Shown: piece after piece, positions 17,210 to 25,000 of the stretch
Position numbering within the stretch: position 1 is the stretch's first letter
How the letters are laid out: each line of letters begins with the position of its first letter
NCBI GenBank assembly: GCA_963575745.1
Contig: CAUYUJ010003616.1
Coordinates: forward strand, 35,001 to 60,000
Source of the DNA: Prorocentrum cordatum
Taxonomy: Eukaryota; Sar; Dinophyceae; Prorocentrales; Prorocentraceae
Direction: 5' to 3'
DNA: 25,000 nucleotides
Notes under the pieces: generated by a model
What the model was told of the DNA's origin: nothing
The model's input: the letters and a program-made list of their open reading frames with translations, nothing else
Databases searched by the model: none
Made by a program: the position numbers and the translations under genes

Positions 17210-17420
17210 TACTTTGAACAAAAACAAGCAACAAAAAAACGCATAAATTCAAATTATTAATTAATAAATGGAATAAATTTTCAAAAATGAATTTCCAATG
17301 AAAAACCAAATAAACAATGTAAAATCTGAATAAACAATAGAAAATCATAATTTTTGAATTTCCGGTTAAAAATCTCACTGGCGAGTAGATTTCCTTCCCT
17401 ACAGGATCCTTGAATCATCC
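17210..17420. other. AT-rich island downstream of gene G
   Basis: About 200 bases of strongly A/T-rich DNA in GC-rich surroundings, just 3' of the gene G stop. A word close to AATAAACAATNNAAAATC occurs twice (about 17307 and 17329). No coding. It may be 3' UTR or spacer. Confidence 0.6.
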
Positions 17421-17501
17421 TAACCCGGAAGGCGGCCGGGGGCCGCCGCGGGGGAGATGCAGGGAGTGGCTGTTGGCCACTGATTGCCGATAACCTCTGG
17501 G

Positions 17502-20500
17502 TCACCGCCATGCGCGGGAGCGCTTGTCGCCCCTCCCGTCGCCACTGTAGCCACCGCCTCGATTGCCCCCGGTCTGCCAGTCGTCGCCGCCCCAGGCTTG
17601 TGACCAGGGCCAGTTGTCCCAGTCCCAGGGCTGCTGGGAGCTTGTCGTTCGGCCCTCAGGCTGGAGGGCGCCTTTGCCATGGCCCCCCGCCCATTTGGCG
17701 CGCCCCCGGCCCCAGTCGACCTGATGGTCGAGCCGCCGATCCATCTCGTAGGCATCGTACCCGCAGCGCTTCCAAGCGTCCAGGAATTCGGGGCAAGTTG
17801 CCTCTGAGTTCCGCGTGGGGTCGCTATTCGCCTTGCCCTTGGGCCCCGCGGGGTGCTTTCGGGCGTAGGCGTGCCAGACACCGCTGCAGACCCCCCCCCA
17901 GGACTTTCTGGAGTAGAGTAATCTTGGCCGCTGGTGTCTCGCTGATCCCGTCGAGCTCGACGTTACCCATCAGTTCCTTGCACATGCGGCCTCCGTCTAC
18001 TGGGTCGACGAGGTCGTCGAAGACCCGTCTCATGGCCCTGCCGCGCCTCCACGGGGGGGTCGCGTCGCGCCTCGCCGGGGCTGCTGCTGGCGCACTGCTG
18101 CTACCAGGTGCGCCAGATGGGGCTGCTTGCCTGCGCGGGGGATCGCGGCTCGCCCTGCGCGGCGAGCCGACGCTGGCCTCGGCCCCTGTTCGGTCATGCT
18201 CAGGCCTGCTTGCGCCGGCCGTGCCTATGCCAAAGATCCTCAGGGGGTCGTCGGAGGGGCTGCCGCCTGCTGCGTCGCCCGCGGTGTCGAGCGAGGGTGG
18301 GAACGAGCTGCTTTCCGGGTCGGCGGAGCCCTCTGCTGCTTCACCAGGCGGCGGCGAGGATGCCGGCTCGGCCTCGTCGACGCCGGCCTCGCCGTCGTAG
18401 TCGATCCCGTCGCCGTCGGCCTTCTCGGTGGGCGCTGGGCTCGTTGGAGAGCAGGCTGCCTCTTTACCAGGAAGGGTATCTGCCGCCTCCTGCTGTCGCC
18501 TGACGGGCGCGGTCTGCCTGCGCCGTGGGAGGCTAGGCCCCCTTGGGGGCCGCGCCGCTGGGTGGGGCGCCGGTGGCCAAGGTCACCTCGTCCGCTGCCG
18601 TCGCTGCCCCCTCGGACTGCGGCTGAAGCCAGGTGCACGTGGCTTCAGCGAGTGGGGACGCCGAGTGGGCTTTGTCGATGCCCACCGCCGAGGGGTCTTG
18701 TCCGGCGAGGGTGGCCACGGAGGCAGCTGCGAGCGCTCCTGGGCCCTGGCTGGCGAGAAGGCTGGCTAGGACGGCGAGGTCGTGGCGGAAGGGGCTAAGT
18801 CCCTTGCTGAGGGCCAGGCCCGAGTAGTGAGCTGCCCAAGCCTCCTTGTGCGTGGCGCTGCACAGTAGGTGCCCCGCCACCCTAGCTGCCGCCCGCCTCT
18901 CGCCGTCCCAAGGTGCACCCTCCGGGAGGCCGCCTTCCGGGACCCCTGCGCCATATACTTTGGCCAGGAAGGGGGTCAGCTGGCGCGCGCGCCAGGAAGT
19001 TCCCTGATCTTGCGGCGCTGGGATCTCAGCGCCGACTGCCTTGACGAACTCCATCCAGCGCCCGCCCAGCGTGGGGCGGTAGTCCCGTAGGTAGGCGACC
19101 AGGGTGTGATGGGCCTCCTTCCACTTGTTGCGTCGGCTGTGTTTGGAGTCACTTGCCTCGTCTAAGGCTAGCGCGGACACACTCCTGCAGCTTAGCCTCG
19201 GGGCCTCTGGTGGCGGTAGATCTGGGAGTAAACCCAGGACCTCGGGGACTGTGCGTCTGAGCGGGTCGGGCTGGGGTCTGCTGCTACGGGCTCCACCTCC
19301 GTTCGCCGCTGGGCCGGCTGAGGTGCTGCGGCGGGCGCACGGGTCGGGCGCCTTTGCGTCTGCTGCTGCGGGTGCGAGCTGGGCGGCCAGGTCGGGAGCG
19401 GCGTCGCTGGCGCCCGCCTGCGCTGCGCGACGCGGGCGGGCCGCGGGCTGCCGCGGGAAGACTTCCCTGGAGTCGCGGTCCATAACACGGCCCAGGGTTG
19501 CTGGAGCAGCGTTCCAGATGTATACTAAGCATCTTCGGCAGCACCACGTGCCGCTCCATTTGCGCTCGAACCTAGAGAGCGGCCGCTGATCCCACTCGGG
19601 GAGGCCCGCGCGCCCGTCGCCCACTGCCTCGGCCTCGGCCTTCCAGATGAAGAAGCCAAGCGCTGGCGCGTCGACCTTCCGCACCAGGAGTGGCCCGTCG
19701 GACGGGCAGGCGTCGCACTCGGCGGAATAGGAGCGTTTTGTAGGCGTCGCCTCCGAACCTCCCATCCGAGATCCTCTTCGCGGGCAGAGTCGCGTTGGCG
19801 AGCCGCGGGCAGGTCGCTCAGCGCCCCGGTGCCCATGGCGGGGGGGTCGCGTCCGTAGCCCAGGGGCCACTGGCAGGGGCGCGGGGGGAGAGCGTCGGCG
19901 ACGGGGTCGCTTGACCGACCGTTCCGCCAGGCCGCGTAATCCAGAACTTTGGCGGCGACGGTCGTGCCCGCTGGAATTGGGGCGCCCCTTTCTGTTGAGG
20001 CTGGCTACCCAGCAGGTCTCGCACAGCCAGGTGAGGTTCTGCCCGTCCAGGTATGCCTGAGGCCTGTAGCTGGCCAGGGGGTCCCTGACGGCGTCGCCCT
20101 CCCAAGCCCCGTCGCTGTACTTCAGCTTGGCCACACGGCAGACGTCGCAGGTGAAGAGTACGTTCTCCTGGTCGTTCTGCAGCCTGTCGTCGCTGATGGC
20201 GAGGGGATCAGCCCCGTGCCGGGCGCGGGGGCTGCTGGCGCGGGCGAAGCCAGGTCGGTCCTGGAGAGAGCGGTTCCTCCACCGACGCACCCCAGCGCGG
20301 CGTCGGCCCTGTCTTCTCCCAGGCCAACCTCGGGCCCGGCTAGGGCAGAGCGGAGCGCGCATATGGAGCACATGTAGGATGCCAGCGGGGCGAGATCGGC
20401 CGCTGGTACGATCTCTTCCAAGACGAGCATTGGAGCCTTGAGCTTGAAGTCGGCCCTCTCCATATCCTTCCAGGTCCGTGGGCATCCAGCCTCCTTCGTC

Positions 20501-20860
20501 ACATCGTGCGTTCGTTACCCGGAGCGAGACCAGGGCGAGCGCGTCTTCGATTTCCCCGTGCAGCTCCACGAAGTCGCCCAGCGAGAGGCCCCACGCTGCT
20601 GCGAAACTCCGCCGGAACCCCAGGCGCGCGTCCTGCCAGGGCACGCAGAGACCGAGCACAGCCTCGACGACGTCGCCAGCGCCTTCGGCGTTGGGAAAGG
20701 GCCATAAGAATGTCCTGGGCTCTCTTATCATGAGCATCATGATGACTAGAAGTGTTCGGGCCTTCCAGGTGTCCAGGGGTTGGTCGTCCGTGTCCTCGAG
20801 CCTGTCGCGTAGCTCTTGGTCTCGGGGCGCTGCGCGCAGCAGCTGCGCCAGGGTGCCCAT
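17502..20860 (-). CDS. Disrupted Cys-rich protein with repeated CxxC/CxxC units (gene G)
   Basis: ATG at 20860 (MGTLAQLLRAAPRDQELRDR), TGA at 17502. Coding character runs through about 3.3 kb but changes frame near 20505, 20225, 18545 and 17895. The last lies in a run of nine Gs (minus), where eight would restore frame. Near 20225 one more G would do so. At 20505 a near-duplicate GTAACGAA/GTGACGAA pair brackets about 16 extra bases. Paired cysteines recur: YMCSIC; FTCDVC-x38-LCETC; and ECDAC with a later CCRRC about 55 residues on. Gene B has the same design. A basic, Lys/Arg/His segment (DSKHSRRNKWKEAHH) and a W/G/D-rich C-terminus (DWDNWPWSQAWGGDDW) follow. The likely role is zinc binding; nothing more can be said. 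Assembly indels, missed introns or pseudogene decay all fit. Confidence 0.45.
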
Positions 20861-21500
20861 GCCAAGGTGCGCCCTGTGGCGACAACAGTCGCGCGTCGTA
20901 TCGCCCCCAGCCTCCGGAACCTGCCGCAGTAACCCTTTCGGCGCGCACTGACGCCCTGCACGTCGGCGAGTGCCGCGCCCCTTCGCCGACGGATGCGGTG
21001 GGAGTGAATCGGCTGGTGGGGATTCGTTTTTTGGCTCGCGGCTCCAAGGAGAAGCCCAGGGAGCGGGCACAGCGTCTGGGGCGCGGCACGATGTAAATTG
21101 GCCGCAGTGGCGAATGCACATGCCAGGGACAAAATGCTCCTCATTGAGACGCAGACAGCGTCAGCGGGTGACCGGCACAGAGGCGCGGTAACCGGCGGTG
21201 GAACGGGGGGGGGAAGTCGCACTTGCGGCGCCAAGCCCCGGCCGACCCACATACTGAGGAGAGGCCAGGACAAGCGGTAAGGCACAATGCAGAACGAGGG
21301 TCCGAATGGCCATTGCCAAGCGAAGCCTGCATGCTAGGGCACAGTGCCGGGCAGACCACGGCCACGGAAGGGGGGGAGAAAGAGCGAAAGCGAGCGACAA
21401 CCACAGGCACACTGCGGTACCATGAGCAAGGATGGTGCGGCAAGGGAGGCCTGTCTCATCAAGGCTCACTGAGACTACAAGGTAGCAGATCCGCGTCGAA
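20861..21500. other. Spacer upstream of gene G, no gene seen
   Basis: Frames are open here but lack protein-like composition. It may contain the gene G 5' UTR and promoter. No trans-splice leader or box was recognised. Confidence 0.35.
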
Positions 21501-21509
21501 GCCATTCAG

Positions 21510-22160
21510 TAGACGAAACCACTGGTGTGCGCTCACGAGGCTGAGCCACCTTCAGCCGAAGCCAGTGCGTGCACACCGTATCCGACTCTCGCAGTTCGGG
21601 GGCAAAACGATGTAAAGTACTGACGGGGGCTGCGCAGACTGCTCTGCAAGGGGTACGACCACAAACTGCATAAGGCTGAACCACTCAAAGCAGGGCCACT
21701 CCCAGGACGAGGCCAGACATCGGGTGTCACCGAGTGTATGGCTGACGGCAGCGCCCGACCCACGCTTCCTGCCGGTAGCCAGTGCGTGCGCATCGTCTCC
21801 GACTCACGCAGTACGGGGGCGCAACGATGCAAGGTACCGACGAGGGCTGGTGGCCAGGGCTGCGCTGAAGAGGCGACCACGGGCTGCAAAGGCTGAACCA
21901 TTCACTGCAAAGTCGCACTCTTGCAAAGGTGTGGCTGATCTGAGCGCCAACCGGTAGAGAAGACCACTGGCGTGCGCTCATGAGGCTGAGCCACCTCCAG
22001 CCGGTAGCCAGTGTGTGCACATCGTACCCGACTCACGCAGTTCGGGGGCACAACGATGCGAGTACTGACGAGGGCTGGTGGCCGGGGCTGCTTTATGGCT
22101 GCGCCGAGAAGTGCGACACGAACTTGGACCGCGGAAGGCTGAACCACTCGATGCGGGGCC
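21510..22160. repeat. Diverged tandem repeat, three copies, period about 217-229 bp
   Basis: Anchor word G[AT]AGCCAGTGYGTGC starts at 21558, 21775 and 22004. Each copy continues with CGACTC[AT]CGCAG, then GGGGGC[AG][AC]AACGATG, then AC[CT]GACG and GGGCTG, and ends with AAGGCTGAACCA. Copies 1 and 3 also share the GCTCAYGAGGCTGAGCCACC lead-in. Small indels break all frames, so it is not coding. Confidence 0.75.
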
Positions 22161-22479
22161 GCTGCCTTGACGAAGCCACTCGCCATGTGTATGGAGGACA
22201 GCCACAGCCACTCCCCACCTCCTCGCCGCCTGCGCAGCAGCCACATGTCTCCGCTGCCAGGGCATACAGGTGGCTGTCAGCTGTCGAGCTGCAGGTTGCA
22301 CTGGTCGCTGGCAGCGTGCTGTCAAACCACTGCTTCCTTGTAGTAGAAAGGTGGTTGGGTCGGCGACGAGGGTCCGAAACATCCTGGGCAGGTTCCAGGG
22401 CGGGCGCTCATCAAAGACCGAAGCAAACTTCCCAGCTGATTGGTGGGGGCCGCAACCGAAAGCCGCATAGTCATTGTGA
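22161..22479. other. Unassigned stretch
   Basis: Mixed sequence with no convincing gene. Its end (GCAACCGAAAGCCGCATAG, about 22451) is similar to GCAGCCGAAAGCCGCAGAG at about 22636, a short dispersed repeat around the GGA block. Confidence 0.35.
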
Positions 22480-23009
22480 ATGAAGGAAGAGGAGGTGGAG
22501 GAGGAGAAGGAGGAGGAGGCTGCCGATCTGCTGGGCTGTGCTGGTCGCAGGCTGCTCGCTGACGTGCCAGGGCGACCTCTGAGGAACCTTGTCTGTTCCT
22601 CGGCGTCTGATGCCAACACTGTCAACGGGGGGGGCGCAGCCGAAAGCCGCAGAGACGTGGCAAATCAGATGAGGAGACGTGGGGGCGCAGCCGGGCTGGT
22701 GGGGATACGCGAAGCGTCTAGAATTTGGAGGAGGAGCGGGTCATTGATAAAAAAGAAGAGGGAGGGAGGAGGAGGAGGAGGATGGGGAAAAAAGGAGGAG
22801 GGAGGATGGAGGGAGAGAAGAGAAGACGGGGAGGAGGAGGGGGAGGAGGAGGAGGAGGAGAAAGAGGAGGAGAAGGAGGACGAGGAGAGAGAGGAGGAGG
22901 AGGAGGAGGAGCAGGGGCGGGGAAAGATCAGGTACGTAGAAGCGGAAGAGGGGAGACAGGAAGGCGGAGGAGCACGGGAAGGATCAGGCACAGGAGGAGG
23001 AGGAGGACA

Positions 23010-23057
<48 letters not shown>

Positions 23058-23060
23058 TCG
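22480..23060. repeat. Purine-rich (GGA)n block ending in (GAC)n
   Basis: Bases 22480-22530 and 22720-23010 are purine-rich on the plus strand, and 23008-23057 are a clean GAC/ACG array. It is the only large purine-rich-plus block in the window, since the other tracts are pyrimidine-rich on plus. Confidence 0.85.
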
Positions 23061-23248
23061 CAGCCTTAGGGAGGCCGCGCACGCACGGCGCGGCGATGGG
23101 CGGGGGGCGGAGCGGCGCCCTGGCCACGGTTCACCACGCCGTCCATGGCCTCGTGGACCGTCCTCGCGGGCGGGTGGCCCCCCCGCGGCGGTGCCGAGCC
23201 TGCTCCCAGGGGAATCCAGGAGGATCGGATCGTCAAATAACAATTCTC
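23061..23248. other. GC-rich unique stretch between two microsatellite blocks
   Basis: About 190 bases of non-repetitive GC-rich DNA. Frames are open on both strands only because of composition and the neighbouring triplet repeats. Confidence 0.3.
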
Positions 23249-23823
<575 letters not shown>

Positions 23824-23956
23824 CCCCTCCTCCTCGATCCTTCTCCTTATAAGTAACTTCTCCATGTCGCACCCCGAGGCCAGTTTTTAGGGCGGGCTGG
23901 GAGTTTCGCCTGAGACTTCCTCACGATTTATGACCCAAGCTTAAAAATGGACAGCA

Positions 23957-24295
23957 GCTTCACAGATGGAGGGCGGGTCCTTTTCAAAATGTAGCTCTCG
24001 CCTGAACGCCGCGCACATTCGAATTTCAAATTTGCAAGAGCTTCACGGATTGAGGGCGGCTCCTTTTCAAAATGGGGCTCTCGCCATAACGCCGCGCAAA
24101 CTCGTTCTCAAAATTTGGAAGAGCTCACGAATTGAGGGCGGCTCCTTTTCAAAATGTGGCTCTCGCCTTAGCGCCGCGCACATTCGTTTCGAAAAATACA
24201 GGAGAGCTTCACGGATCGAGGGCGGCTCCTTTTCAAAATGTGGCTCTCGCCCTAGCGCCGCGCAGATTCGTTTCAACATTTGCAACAGTTTCACG
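23957..24295. repeat. Tandem repeat, four copies plus a partial, period 83 bp
   Basis: Copies start at 23957, 24040, 24123 and 24206; a partial fifth starts at 24288. Conserved core: GGGCGGCTCCTTTTCAAAAT, then GGCTCTCGCC, then CGCCGCGCA and ATTCG. Copy 1 is the most diverged. Not coding, because period 83 is not a multiple of three. Confidence 0.9.
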
Positions 24296-25000
24296 GGTTC
24301 CAGGATTCAGGACTATGAGGGCGCAACAGTTACGTTGATTCGCGGTGTTGAAGTCGCAGGAATGGCTGTCTGGCACGATTCATGATCGTCAAGACGCAAC
24401 AGTCGAGTGGACCTGTGGCGTTGGAGTCCCGAGAACACTGTTCTGGCATGCTTCTGGGTCTTCAAACGGTTGTCTTCCAACGAGGCAGTTTCCTCAGTGG
24501 AACCCTTCTAGGGGCCTATGAAGAGGGAGCTTGAAGGGAACGTTTATTCCAACATCAATGATGACTCTTGGGCTTACACTGGTTCTCCTCCTCCTCCTCC
24601 TCCTCCTCTTCCTCCTCCTCCTCCGAATCATAAGGATGCGCGGTAAGGATGCAAGGGCCTTCGAGGCCCATGTTGGCGTTGTTCGAGCGAGGTTGGCCAG
24701 CGAAAATCGCTCAGGATGGGCCGAAGGGGCAAGGATGCAGGGGTACCCTTGGGAAGGTTGCTCACCCTTAGCAATAGGTCGGGCCTGTCCTCCTGCAGGC
24801 GCATTTTGGGCGAACAATAAAGAATAATCAAAACGTATACAAAAATTGCTAGAATTGTCGGAGCAAATCGTCCGAAGACCACTTGTTGAGGGCCATGCCC
24901 GACTTAACCTTCCCATGCAGGCTGACTGTAACCGTCGTGGCAGTATTTGTGTCCCCCCCTCTGCCCGGCGGCGAAGCCCCAGGAGCAGGGAGGCGGGCGA
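24296..25000. other. Right end, no firm gene; (TCC)n at about 24582-24626
   Basis: Contains a coding-like diverged repeat (24322 and 24395), a short (TCC)n run, and otherwise unassigned sequence. A minus frame at 24494-24916 is open but changes to Arg-only over the TCC run, and is not accepted as a gene. Confidence 0.35.

Noticed and set aside
23957-24295. Spliced-leader-like AGCC-AC-ATTTTG in the 83-bp repeats (minus)
   Set aside because: Only about ten bases match, with a two-base insertion, and the rest of the leader is absent; chance is likely.
24494-24916. Minus-strand 140-codon frame at the right end
   Set aside because: Ends in an Arg run from TCC repeats and has no recognisable domain.

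Overview
This window looks like nuclear DNA of a GC-rich protist, most likely a dinoflagellate. The grounds are: almost every plausible gene lies on one strand (minus); the introns that reading frames let me place mix GT-AG with GC-AG and end in AG followed by G or A; proteins are Ala/Arg/Pro-rich; and long trinucleotide and pyrimidine repeats separate the genes. No prokaryotic operon, rRNA or tRNA was seen. A GC-rich haptophyte is the main alternative. All calls come from reading the sequence; no database search was possible.

Layout, left to right (minus genes are transcribed right to left). 1-289: the 5' end of a minus gene running off the left edge (A). 360-1691: a pyrimidine-rich block, then a possible plus-strand gene with a duplicated exon-like unit. 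1744-7687: a large seven-exon minus gene (B), about 1,400 codons, with an N-terminal CxxC/CxxC zinc-type domain and long helical regions. 7917-9802 (C) and 9880-12135 (D): two long intronless minus genes 77 bases apart. D has weak hAT-transposase-like landmarks and C an HMG-box-like helix, so the pair may be a mobile element or its domesticated descendant. 12136-13556: low-complexity DNA with an exon fragment related to gene B and a (GAC)n array. 13557-14787: sulfotransferase-like gene (E). 15135-16656: two-exon gene of unknown function (F). 16657-17501: a long pyrimidine tract and an AT-rich island. 17502-20860: a disrupted Cys-rich gene (G) that shares the CxxC/CxxC design of gene B. 20861-25000: no convincing gene; two minisatellite families, a GGA block, and a roughly 500-base (ATC)n array.

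The most unusual signal is a 19-20 base motif, read on the minus strand as GGTGCAGCAG-NN-AGCGCGCC. It recurs at least ten times between 2.1 and 16.4 kb, always in the direction of the genes. It sits inside genes (exons and introns) with no similarity in its flanks. It always opens with G|GTGC, which resembles a 5' splice donor. Other points of interest are the splice architecture of gene B, the C/D pair, and the CxxC domain shared by B and G.

Reading frames of B, C and G change at several places, often at homopolymers or short GC runs. These may be assembly indels, unrecognised introns, or real decay; the sequence alone does not decide.
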